The translations under genes and the position numbers were made by a program. The notes below the pieces were generated by a model. The model was not told where the DNA came from and did not search any database. It saw only the letters and a list, made by a program, of their open reading frames with translations. From Liolophura sinensis (taxonomy: Eukaryota > Mollusca > Polyplacophora > Chitonida > Chitonidae), in assembly GCF_032854445.1 (NCBI RefSeq), contig NC_088296.1:8034706-8098705 (forward strand): a stretch of 64,000 bases of DNA. Reading direction: 5' to 3'. Positions 58,101 to 64,000 of the stretch are shown here, in pieces (within the stretch, counting starts at the first letter, position 1; every line of letters starts with the position of its first letter).

Positions 58101-58691
58101 CATAAACAATTGCACTTATGTATTGTACTGGAAGTCTTGTGCAACTAATACGACTCTAATCATGTACCCCGACGCACTTTAACGTCATAATAACGAATGT
58201 TGACTTACTCACAACGCATACCCTGCCGCCGCTATATAACCTAATTGAAATAATCTTCGAGTGCGGCGTAAAACACCAAATCAAATGAAATAAATAATAA
58301 ATGTTGTTTTTGCTTTTCTTTTGAATGGTCGAGCTATTTTCATATTCATGACACTTTTGCTCCCAACTAAACCTTTTGATAGGAACATTCACCATGGCTA
58401 ACATTGTAGTTCATGTACAATATCGATACACGAACTTTTCAAAAAATTTATCTGAGGGTCATGATAATTTGCATTTATGATTTCCACACGAAAACTTCAA
58501 CACAAGGAAAACTTAGATAATATCAATTATATCAATCAGAACCATGCATAACATCCATACACGTGGAAGAATATCAAACCACGCAGCTATACGCGCTAAC
58601 TACCCTCAATCTGCAGTTCAGTCTTTACCTTGTACCGTGTCGAAGTGGCTCCACTGTCACCTTCAGAGGCAACTTTCCCGCCAGTAGCCAT
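37030..58691 (-). CDS. SAMHD1-like: SAMHD1-like HD-domain dNTP triphosphohydrolase
   Basis: Twelve minus-strand exons join without a frame break (1341 bp, 446 residues): 58629-58691, 54887-55047, 51320-51435, 49385-49467, 47846-47980, 47332-47376, 44754-44918, 43419-43510, 41238-41291, 39896-40094, 38440-38517, 37030-37179. Conserved blocks in order: [111 protein letters not shown] motif residues (H of RFEH, HD of CHDLG, D of DKWDY) and the catalytic His of HEDAS are present. SAMHD1 hydrolyses dNTPs to nucleoside and triphosphate, lowers dNTP pools and restricts retroviral replication in vertebrates. There is no SAM domain. About 34 residues of the C-terminal lobe, expected between the last two exons, were not found. 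Confidence 0.88.
37572..37802 (-). mobile_element. SINE family 1, near full length
   Basis: The tRNA-like head on the minus strand (GGATGGCTCAGCGGCTAGCG) is followed by the body and GAGTTCGACATAAAACTCCA with an AT tail. It sits in the last intron of the SAMHD1-like gene, where an exon is expected. Confidence 0.75.
38440..38517 (-). CDS. SAMHD1-like: SAMHD1-like exon 11 (3' end uncertain)
   Basis: A good acceptor (TTCATTCTGACAAG after a long pyrimidine tract) opens [18 protein letters not shown] and TLTEEDLH, which suits the family's polar segment before its ...DFIVDV strand. The donor chosen (CTTCAT|GTTCAA) is weak. An alternative further on is ATCAG|GTTTAT. The end of this exon should be treated as provisional. 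Confidence 0.6.
38655..39495. repeat. Minisatellite, 28-bp unit, about 30 copies (SAMHD1-like intron 10)
   Basis: Unit GATGACCGGATAATAACTGG plus AGGAAGCT, with frequent substitutions. It lies between exons 10 and 11. A minus-strand frame of 320 codons (38691-39653) is repeat read-through. Confidence 0.92.
39661..39850. repeat. Diverged copy of the SRCR intron segment inside the SAMHD1-like intron
   Basis: TCCATGCAAAGAGAAGCAGT, then AAAATCGTGCATCACGCCAG and a CATATATCCAGCGTGACTAT end follow the order of 25315-25500. It stops about 45 bp from exon 10. Confidence 0.5.
39896..40094 (-). CDS. SAMHD1-like: SAMHD1-like exon 10
   Basis: 199 bp, acceptor GTTGTCAG, donor AAACCG|GTAAGC, phase 2 to 0. 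Encodes [20 protein letters not shown] and [16 protein letters not shown]. Confidence 0.92.
40859..40876. repeat. Perfect 18-bp palindrome
   Basis: CAGTGTGGGCCCACACTG is its own reverse complement, and half of it (GTGGGCCCACAC) occurs once more immediately before it. It lies in SAMHD1-like intron 9. Confidence 0.7.
41238..41291 (-). CDS. SAMHD1-like: SAMHD1-like exon 9 (54-bp micro-exon)
   Basis: Acceptor TTTTTGCAG, donor GAAAG|GTGATA, phase 2 to 2. Encodes [17 protein letters not shown], matching the family's ITDAxxxAD segment, and joins its neighbours in frame. Confidence 0.85.
42100..43150. repeat. Minisatellite, 76-bp unit, about 14 copies (SAMHD1-like intron 8)
   Basis: The unit contains CTGTTTTACCATATCCCTTC, then TGGCACCAGAGAAGAAACCT and GACACATCCTCCCACAGCTG. 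Period is exactly 76 bp over most of the array. The central copies are almost identical and the right-hand end is diverged. Because 76 = 3x25+1, each strand shows staggered 63-codon frames that are not genes. Confidence 0.95.
43419..43510 (-). CDS. SAMHD1-like: SAMHD1-like exon 8
   Basis: 92 bp, acceptor TTCACCAGAG, donor GAAAT|GTAAGT, phase 0 to 2. Encodes [20 protein letters not shown] and [11 protein letters not shown], the Arg/Lys-rich helix that contacts allosteric nucleotide in the family. Confidence 0.9.
43675..43925 (-). mobile_element. SINE family 1, full length
   Basis: Minus-strand head GGCCTCTGTGGCTCAGTTGG, then TTAGCCCGCTAGCGCAG. B-box-like GAGTTGAAGTCC, the body and the end GAGTACGGCGTAAAACACGA follow. 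One of the best copies for a consensus. In SAMHD1-like intron 7. Confidence 0.85.
44218..44380 (-). mobile_element. SINE family 1, 3' part
   Basis: GGGTTTTAAGCCGTATTATT, then GATGGCCAGCATTGTGGTGT and a truncated body. No head. Confidence 0.65.
44754..44918 (-). CDS. SAMHD1-like: SAMHD1-like exon 7
   Basis: 165 bp, acceptor CATGGACAG, donor AAGGAG|GTATGG, phase 0 to 0. Encodes [20 protein letters not shown], then [11 protein letters not shown] and LIKFARV. The Asp of DKWDY is the last metal ligand of the HD site. This is the best conserved exon. Confidence 0.95.
45130..46980. other. SAMHD1-like intron 6, with a GC-richer block near 45.9-46.3 kb
   Basis: No exon on the minus strand was found. 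The block 45900-46250 is less AT-rich than its surroundings. It contains ATTGGCTGAG, TATAAA at 46165 and a 35-codon plus-strand frame in good start context (AAAGATGGAGG, 46187-46294). TGACGTCA occurs at 46686. A promoter or embedded element is possible but unproven. Confidence 0.35.
46975..47235 (-). mobile_element. SINE family 1, degraded
   Basis: GAGTTTTGTTTAATGCCGTG, then GGTGGTCAGTTTTATGGGTG, with a poorly preserved body ending near TATACCACAGCCC. Confidence 0.5.
47332..47376 (-). CDS. SAMHD1-like: SAMHD1-like exon 6 (45-bp micro-exon)
   Basis: Fifteen codons ([15 protein letters not shown]), acceptor CTTTATTTAG, donor TATGCG|GTAATT, phase 0 to 0. It aligns with the family's GRxxxKxFLYE segment just before the NKRNG block. 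Too short to show as an open frame; found by looking for the missing segment. Confidence 0.75.
47432..47596 (+). mobile_element. SINE family 1, 3' part
   Basis: GCGGTGAAATCAAGTCCATC (B-box-like), GATGATCGTGGGTTCCCCAA and the end TACCGCGTAAAACACCAATA. It lies just beyond the 45-bp exon 6. Confidence 0.6.
47846..47980 (-). CDS. SAMHD1-like: SAMHD1-like exon 5
   Basis: 135 bp, acceptor TTTTTGTTTCAG, donor GGAAAG|GTACTA, phase 0 to 0. Starts [17 protein letters not shown], with the catalytic His, and ends [12 protein letters not shown]. Confidence 0.92.
48165..48850. repeat. Minisatellite, ~23-bp unit, about 28 copies (SAMHD1-like intron 4)
   Basis: Unit GGACATTGGATGAGAGAGCA plus CAG. Repeat starts at 48661, 48684 and 48707 give a 23-bp period. 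The left third is more diverged, with GGTAGAGCACAC variants. Long minus-strand frames rich in Ser/Cys/Asn/Val are read-through. Confidence 0.9.
49085..49240. repeat. Dispersed ~120-bp segment with a CRE palindrome, copy 1
   Basis: Matches 53640-53770 in the same orientation. The last 40 or so bases, from TGACGTCACGAAAGAGCACG to GAGCCACGGAGAACCAT, are identical. TGACGTCA is at 49198-49205. Confidence 0.75.
49385..49467 (-). CDS. SAMHD1-like: SAMHD1-like exon 4
   Basis: 83 bp, acceptor ATGTTCTCAG, donor GTAAAG|TAAGAT-type (AAA|GTAAGA). Encodes [16 protein letters not shown] with active-site histidines, then KRGLNRKCK. The family Trp just before the catalytic HE is Cys here (TGT). Confidence 0.88.
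50278..50400. repeat. Short tandem repeat, ~54-bp unit, about 2.2 copies (SAMHD1-like intron 3)
   Basis: GCCGGCACGYGCGTSCCTGA then CCATACGWATACAGAAGAG appears twice, with a third partial copy. It is GC-rich compared with its surroundings. Confidence 0.75.
51320..51435 (-). CDS. SAMHD1-like: SAMHD1-like exon 3 (HD dyad)
   Basis: 116 bp, acceptor TTCTTACAG, donor GATCTAG|GTAAGA. Encodes [15 protein letters not shown] and [15 protein letters not shown], the adjacent His-Asp metal ligands of the HD motif. Confidence 0.93.
51480..52499. repeat. Degenerate flank of the 42-bp minisatellite
   Basis: Recurrent but weakly conserved words (GTGTCCCATAAACGAAAAAC, GGATTCTGTCAGTTGAACAC, ACATATGTCCCATACACAAC) are related to the clean 42-bp unit that begins at about 52500. 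Confidence 0.65.
52500..53430. repeat. Minisatellite, 42-bp unit, about 22 copies (SAMHD1-like intron 2)
   Basis: Unit GTCCCACAAACGAGAGACAA plus GGATTCTATCAGTAAACCAT and AC. As 42 is divisible by three, two minus-strand frames stay open (309 and 222 codons, 14-residue peptide repeats), as does a plus frame. No start context, signal or splice link supports a gene. Confidence 0.95.
53640..53775. repeat. Dispersed ~120-bp segment with a CRE palindrome, copy 2
   Basis: Second copy of 49085-49240; TGACGTCA at 53728-53735. It interrupts the 42-bp array, which resumes at about 53790. Confidence 0.75.
53790..54040. repeat. 42-bp minisatellite, second block
   Basis: About six units of the same 42-bp repeat as 52500-53430, on the other side of the dispersed segment. 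Confidence 0.88.
54887..55047 (-). CDS. SAMHD1-like: SAMHD1-like exon 2
   Basis: 161 bp, acceptor CTGATTCCAG, donor ACTGG|GTAACG. Encodes [23 protein letters not shown] and HNRFEHSTG, giving the first metal-binding His and the Asp/Gln/Arg cluster ([10 protein letters not shown]) used for the activating guanine nucleotide in SAMHD1. The residue matching the human Asn two before DP is Leu here. Confidence 0.93.
56600..56790. repeat. Dispersed repeat, copy 1
   Basis: TCTGCACATACAAAGTGCAG, GGGTCGGTATTGAGTCTCAT and GGCTGTATGTTGCCATTGTA are matched in order and orientation at 59060-59230, with roughly one difference in five bases. Confidence 0.6.
57090..57345 (-). mobile_element. SINE-like element related to family 2
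   Basis: CAGTCATATGACGATGAGAA near the left end matches family 2 (36500 region). GGGCACATTCCTGTCGCTAA and CACTGAAATATCATGCCGAT form a body also seen in part near 2095-2130. Confidence 0.5.
58200..58300 (+). mobile_element. SINE family 1, 3' end fragment
   Basis: CTTCGAGTGCGGCGTAAAAC followed by ACCAAATCAAATGAAATAAA. It lies about 330 bp downstream of the SAMHD1-like start exon, inside intron 1. Confidence 0.6.
58629..58691 (-). CDS. SAMHD1-like: SAMHD1-like exon 1 (start codon)
   Basis: ATG in GAAAATGGC context, 21 codons ([20 protein letters not shown] then K), donor ACAAG|GTAAAG in phase 0. The final Lys joins the conserved VVLDPIHGH block, matching the KV...DPIHGH start of the family's catalytic core. 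The short polar N-terminus replaces the SAM domain of vertebrate enzymes. No other upstream exon was found. Confidence 0.6.
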
Positions 58692-59059
58692 TTTCACTGC
58701 CACTGCTTCGTTGCTTTGGTTTTTATCCCTATTGATATACCGTCCTGAACTTAATCTAAACCGCCCTTCCCTCTTGCAGGTTGTCAGAAGACTACTTGAA
58801 TGAAGTGTGACTAGGTCGTTATTCAATATCTCCTAGACAAGTTTCTACATGTACTTACCAGGTTTACACAATTTTAATGGCAACAACTAAGGTCAAAGTG
58901 GATGAGTGTGGAAATATACGGAATGTCAGGCTGTGTGTGCAGTTGTCAGAGCGCATGCGTTCAGGGTAGTTGTGAAATGCATGTGTTATCTGAGGCACGC
59001 AACCGCGTAATGCATGGACCCAACATAAAGTAGATTTGGAAATCGGTTCATATACATAA

Positions 59060-59230
59060 ACTTGACCAGGTGCACATACAATGCGCAGTAACAAAAAAAG
59101 GGTCGGTATTTGAGTCTACATATATCTGTTGATCACCGTTGCTGTATGTTATCTTTGTACTCGATCTTAAAAACACAATTTGTATGTGTTCTGACACATT
59201 CGCGTTTGCCTGGACTTTGTGTTGTATTCG
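59060..59230. repeat. Dispersed repeat, copy 2
   Basis: GTGCACATACAATGCGCAGT, GGGTCGGTATTTGAGTCTAC and TGCTGTATGTTATCTTTGTA parallel 56600-56790. Confidence 0.6.
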
Positions 59231-59865
59231 TCTATGAAGAAAAACAATGCAAATACAAGTCATTACCTTAAAAGCAGGTTATACGTAAGTACAATTTAAC
59301 TCAGATATCCATTAATACAACCACAGTTAAAACCCAGCCGGAAACAATTCTTAGTATGAACACTAGTCAATCACTCAGTCAACCAATCACTCAGTCAACC
59401 AATCAACCAATCCATGCACTAGATATGCACGACTCTGTACTCTCCATGTACGCTCTATGTATTTCCTTATTGTACCTTTCATATTATTTATATAGCTGCA
59501 CATCAAGTCATCTACTGCTGTTTTATGGTCCGTGTTGTTAATTATAGAAAGTCAGATAGTAATAGTTTCGTTTTCATCTGCTAACACGATTATAACAGTT
59601 GACACATCACGAGTAAATAAGGAACATGATGGAAACTAACCCAAGCGGCCACAACTATTTTATTTTTCTAATTTGCTTTGTTATTCAATAAATCAGTTTT
59701 AAATCTAGAATTCTTCGGAAGCCAAATTCGCTACCTTACGGCAATAGGGAACACGATGTCGCGTCATGCGTATCCCACACACATAAGGTTAATGGGTAAA
59801 TGAGGGTTCGGGTTAACAGAAACAGTTCCTGCTCTGGTTACAGAGATAACTCGCGTCCTATGCAC

Positions 59866-59896
59866 CCAAACTATCAGTCCCAAACTGATAGTTTGG
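59866..59896. other. Perfect 13-bp stem hairpin with 5-base loop
   Basis: CCAAACTATCAGT (59866-59878), loop CCCAA, ACTGATAGTTTGG (59884-59896). It has no T-run, so it is not a Pol III or bacterial-type terminator. Function unknown. Confidence 0.7.
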
Positions 59897-60650
59897 AGAG
59901 GCTTTCAACTTTCTCATTGTGTCTTATTTTGCTTACCTCTAAACCTACGATGTCTCAGTTATAATACATCACAAGGACAAAAAGTTATACCTTTCGAACT
60001 TCAAATGAGATACTTTAGCGATGCATATATACATATGGCTGTTGTGGAGTTAAATACTTTTATACCTTTTTAAACATTTGATGCTTTTTTGTATGGAAAG
60101 GCTAAAATACCGCTTAAATAAGACTCAGACACCTTCACTGACTTACACGTATTCATTCACACATGAGGGAATGAATTATTTATGTCAGCTGAGTCGGCCT
60201 GCCACTGGCAATCAATGCTTTGTGCCACAGTTTTGTCACGTAGATACCTTTTTCTTATATTTCTGTGTAAAGTATTTCTGTGTCTTGGCGTGATAACCAG
60301 TGTTTATTCGCGCGTGCGACATCGGCACGCCATCTGCACGTGCTTTGTTATACAAATCTTTGACATATCAGATCGCTCAAATGCTCATCCATAACAACAG
60401 GCTTTCAATGCTATATAAACATTCGATACATAACCCATTATCTCAAAATTAATAAACATCGCGTATGTGGCTAAGTGCTACTAGTCCACATTCGACAAAA
60501 TTTCCTGCAGTTTACACAGTCATTCGTGGTCGTATTTAAACGACGCAGCCTAGTTTCATGTTCAGGTACTTGGTGTGAATGGAGAAATCAGACTATCACT
60601 AAACCTGGCCATCACCTTGGATTTTGTTTAGAGCCTCTTCAAAGCAGAGA

Positions 60651-60735
60651 GACCGGCCCGGATAGCACCGTTGGTACAGCGTCCCCTTCCGGAGCTGTAG
60701 ATCAAGGATCAATCCTAGGTCGAGTCACATCCACT
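60651..60735 (+). mobile_element. SINE family 2, tRNA-like head only
   Basis: GGATAGCACCGTTGGTACAG (A-box-like) and TCAATCCTAGGTCGAGTCAC (B-box-like) match the minus-strand head of 36450-36825. The body is lost. It does not fold as an intact tRNA gene that I could verify. Confidence 0.65.
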
Positions 60736-60739
60736 TTGG

Positions 60740-62787
60740 ACGGTTGTAAGTAATCGACTAAATGCCCTGTTTCCCATTTTCTAATATGGGCTTTGAGTGC
60801 GCTGCTGTAAGTCGACACGTTGACGTAAAATCACTGACTAGTAGTATGGGCAGGTCGGACGATTTTGACTTCTTTAAACACTCTTGTACACGGGGACGGG
60901 GTCTCTTTCAGTTTTTGTCAGTTGTGAGACGAGAGTGACAAATATTTCGCATGCGGTTCATCGCCGTTGTCAAAGGCCACCATAAGATCAATAAACTCAG
61001 TTGTGCCGTTTAAAGCGACACTTTGGCACACAGCCTAAACTGCTCACATTGAGAGCAACAGGTCTTGAAAAAGGTGTTGCAGAAAGGCTTGTGATATCCA
61101 GGCACTCTGGTCCCGGCTTTTACACACATCCCACCGTACTACTGTCGATGAAATTAGACAATGCGGTAGCTTATAGATTCTAGGTTGTGTCTATTCCCAT
61201 GTTTGTAAACATTAGCCATTGCTGCAGCTTTCGTTTTAAGCTACTTCCCTACCCCGCATCAATGCCTCCTTAACTCGCTTAGCTACCTCGTTACCTTGCT
61301 GCCTCCCCCTGTATAAGAAAGGGCGAGAGAGCGAGATATCCTCAATTGGCGTCCATGCATAAATAAGTCACACGGTAATGTCGAAATACACAGTTCGCGG
61401 CGTGACAGTTATAACCTTAAGAAGACAGGCTTATACAACCTTGAAACGAAAAGCTGCAGCACTGGCTAATTTGCACAAACATGGGAAAATACACAAACTA
61501 GAACCTCAAAGCTACCGCACTGTTGCATTATCAACAAAATCTCGATACCTCACTGCCTCGCTGCAAAAGGCAACGCAGCCAGGCATCAAGGCATCAAGGT
61601 GGGGAGCAAATATTAATCGTTCTATTGTCATACACCGTGTGCAAGCTGAGTTCTTGAAACACCTGACCGGATGTTATGCACCTGGAAATCAACGCAATAA
61701 TTGCCATGTGGTGGAACTATTATATACTCAGTAGTTCTGTTTAGCTGAGATGTGAATTGGGGGCTATTGGGACTGAGATGCAGACGGATTTTTATTGTGG
61801 TATATACTGATCTCTTTCCTTCCATCATTGTCGCTCTTATTAATCTTTACTGCGCCATATTTCAGTACTGATTGGTGGTGTTTATTAAATAATTTATCTA
61901 TTTACAACGTCAGCCAGTATTATGGTGAAAGGAATAGCTTTGATGACACTTTTGTCAGTTTGACAATATTACAACGATTTATCTCTTGCTGTTTGCTTTT
62001 CTACATGCGTAAATGAATGTAAAACATTGCCTTAGCCGAATCAAAGTAATGACGGGGATTGGTCAGATCTTACATTTTGATTGAAGTCATACATTTGCCC
62101 CCATTCCCTCTCCCGTCTCTTTAATATACCCACTCCCCCACTTTTTTTTATTTTTTTTATTTTTTTAATCACAGCGTCGATGAACTCGCCCATATAGCTG
62201 CCTTTCCCACTCTTCTCTGAAGTCGCGGCTAAGGTCATGTACGTTAGGCAATATCAGCTCCGAATACTGGTGTTCTAAAACTCAACGATATATGCAAAAC
62301 ATTTCAGTGACAAGATGCCTTCTGGGAGATAAGGGCAATGTCTTTAAATTAACTTACAGCACTCAACGACGTGGCGTTGTTCTACGCCTGGAAAGAGGCA
62401 CGTGGTATACTACTTTAAATGAGCTAGTTCACATGAGTTCTGTGACAACAAAGTGTTAAAACTAAATCGTCCCATCATATATCTCTGTGTATCAGATACC
62501 TGAAAGAATGATTGAATGGTTAGTTATAAAGACCTACATGTGTATCTATTTTTCTGAAGGACACGTGTTATGTTGCGTATGACTGGCATACGCCTTCCCT
62601 CCGTACATTACTTATACATTTATAGAATGTACCGCCACTCCAATGAAAATACAGACAGCTGCTCACAGAACCTAAATTTAAGTCCAGACACAGTTGTGTG
62701 TCCCAATTTACTATCGACGACTGCATCTACCACTTGGTCTCTTGACAACCAGGAAGCCCGGCTAAAAGCTTACACTAGACAAGGCTA
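60740..62787. other. Non-coding, with GCGAGGTA-type words and SINE scraps
   Basis: CTACCTCGTTACCTTGCTGC near 61281 and CTCACTGCCTCGCTGC near 61550 echo the fold-back at 30690-30870. A SINE scrap (CAGCCAGTATTATGGTGAAA) lies near 61910. A 118-codon plus-strand frame at 61378-61734 has no recognised motif. Confidence 0.35.
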
Positions 62788-63250
62788 GCTTATGTATTTA
62801 CAACTTCTTGGTTTATTGTCACGGCGTTTCGATGCGGGTACTATCATCGTTATCAAGTGAAAACAAACAAAGAAGTTGTAAATCCATAAGCAATGTCCTG
62901 TCTAGTGTACTTCGGGCCAACTTGTAAATGCCACTAAAACAAGTTATACCTTAACTTGTCCGACCAGTCATGCTTTACAGGACGCGCTATAGATAGATTA
63001 AAACGCTGAAAAGTCGTAATATCTGCAAAAAAACGTGTAAAGATATCGAAGTAACTGATGTAGTCTGATGGTAGGGGATTTCCTCAAAATTTACATATTA
63101 AATTCTTGAATATCCGAAAATAAATGAGTTTCAAATGGCTTTGATTATGTTCTCAACCCGAGTATCGTCTTTTTATAGCAAAAGAATGCCTAGTCTTACG
63201 GGAAAGATCTCTTGTCCGCTACACTGGCGTCAGAATCAAGGTCGTTCAGT
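62788..63250 (-). mobile_element. Non-autonomous mobile element, copy 2 (inverted)
   Basis: Reverse complement of 30935-31394 over about 460 bp. The 104-bp terminal block is again exactly 104 bp (62788-62891) with inverted ends CTTATGTATTTACAACTTC and GAAGTTGTAAATCCATAAGC. Differences are scattered substitutions and small indels. Confidence 0.72.
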
Positions 63251-63439
63251 CCTTGATATGGCATTTGTTAGAGTCTATAAACTGGAGATGTGTGTAGAAA
63301 GATGAGTATTGAATCGTGTGACTCAGTCGCGCGAATTTTATCTGTTCGGATATATGTAACGTGTCAGGGTAATTCGGTTACGATGAATGGAGGACAAGAA
63401 GCAATTTGAAGGTGATTGGCCCCGGAAGCTGTGTGATGT

Positions 63440-63598
63440 TATAGGCGGCTGGGAATGTCCTGAAGTCGCTTGGGTTCTAGGCACCAATAATGCCGGATTC
63501 TTCTCCGGCCGTACGTGTGAAGGTACTTCGTAGATTATGTCAAATATTCTTGAGTACGGCTTAAAACACCATCCAAATCAAATAAATAAATAAATGAA
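63440..63598 (+). mobile_element. SINE family 1, 3' part
   Basis: TTCTCCGGCCGTACGTGTGA, then the end GAGTACGGCTTAAAACACCA and (AATA)n. The B-box region is reduced to GGGTTCTAGGCACC. Confidence 0.7.
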
Positions 63599-63599
63599 G

Positions 63600-64000
63600 T
63601 TAGGCATTTGTTTTATTTAGATAAGTGTATATACAAACATAAAAAATTGTCGGGGCCAGTTCAGCTTTACAAGAACAATGTAGATCTGGAATATTTTTGT
63701 CAGTAATAACAATTCTATCACAATGTTCGCAGGCTGTTCTTATTGCCTATATGAAACATGAATGGCAATTTTGTATGAATGGATATTCGTGTGACTTATT
63801 GACTCTACACACTCCTTGAATAAGCTCGTGGACCTTTGCCTAGTCGCTGTGTTGAAATATATGACAAGAACTAAAGTGAGATGTAAACTAACCGGCCTAG
63901 CACAATGGTATATTATGTGGCGAGACTAACAAACACTTCCTTTTTTCACTCGAGTGTGGCTAAATAGCCTGTAGGCGCGGTGAACCGCTCTTAGTCAATT
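63600..64000. other. Non-coding, no feature recognised
   Basis: No exon or repeat recognised up to the window edge. Confidence 0.35.

Larger units (their letters stand above)
55050..58200. other. SAMHD1-like intron 1
   Basis: No additional exon was recognised, in particular no SAM domain. It contains a dispersed repeat (56600-56790), a SINE-like element (57090-57345) and unrecognised frames near 57430-58180. Confidence 0.45.
58692..60640. other. Upstream region of the SAMHD1-like gene
   Basis: Promoter side of the minus-strand gene. No TATA box or interferon-response-type element could be asserted. It contains the second dispersed repeat copy (59060-59230), a CAATCACTCAGTCAAC-type short repeat near 59365-59410 and the hairpin at 59866-59896. 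Confidence 0.35.

Noticed and set aside
57891-58182. Overlapping frames on both strands near the SAMHD1-like start
   Set aside because: No recognisable domain and no splice-consistent join to exon 1 or 2; left as intron sequence.
61378-61734. 118-codon plus-strand frame
   Set aside because: No motif recognised; overlaps repeat-like words related to the 30.7-kb fold-back.

Overview
The window is eukaryotic, AT-rich and intron-rich. It carries two tRNA-derived SINE families and many tandem repeats that look lophotrochozoan, most likely molluscan. The species assignment is an inference; the gene content itself is read from splice-consistent exons. There are no bacterial-type operons, rRNA genes, genuine tRNA genes or CRISPR arrays. 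Almost all long open frames here are read-throughs of minisatellites.

Three genes can be supported. (1) At the left edge, one EGF-like exon (487-636, minus) belongs to a gene that continues outside the window. (2) From 8.6 to 27.4 kb on the plus strand lies a complete type I membrane receptor of about 526 residues. It has a signal peptide, three scavenger-receptor cysteine-rich (SRCR) group A domains, each encoded by two exons and followed by a short linker exon, then a transmembrane exon and a cytoplasmic tail with two tyrosine motifs. The domains sit in a tandem array of roughly 5.7-kb units. The middle unit is a visible hybrid of the outer two. (3) From 58.7 down to 37.0 kb on the minus strand lies a SAMHD1-like HD-domain dNTP triphosphohydrolase. 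It has twelve in-phase exons and all core metal and catalytic residues. There is no SAM domain, and one segment of the C-terminal lobe could not be found.

The SRCR receptor and the SAMHD1-like gene are convergent (tail to tail), separated by about 9 kb of repeats. If both are functional, the locus pairs a candidate pattern-recognition or phagocytic receptor with a candidate nucleotide-pool restriction enzyme. That pairing is positional only; no functional link is shown by the sequence.

Layout: 0-8.5 kb EGF exon, two palindromic MITEs, a tetranucleotide tract, SINEs and a 41-bp minisatellite; 8.6-28.1 kb SRCR gene; 28.2-37.0 kb minisatellites, a nested fold-back repeat, a mobile element whose inverted copy lies at 62.8 kb, and SINEs; 37.0-58.7 kb SAMHD1-like gene, with introns holding at least five unrelated minisatellites (28, 76, 23, 54 and 42 bp units); 58.7-64 kb non-coding with SINE pieces, a strong hairpin and the second mobile-element copy.
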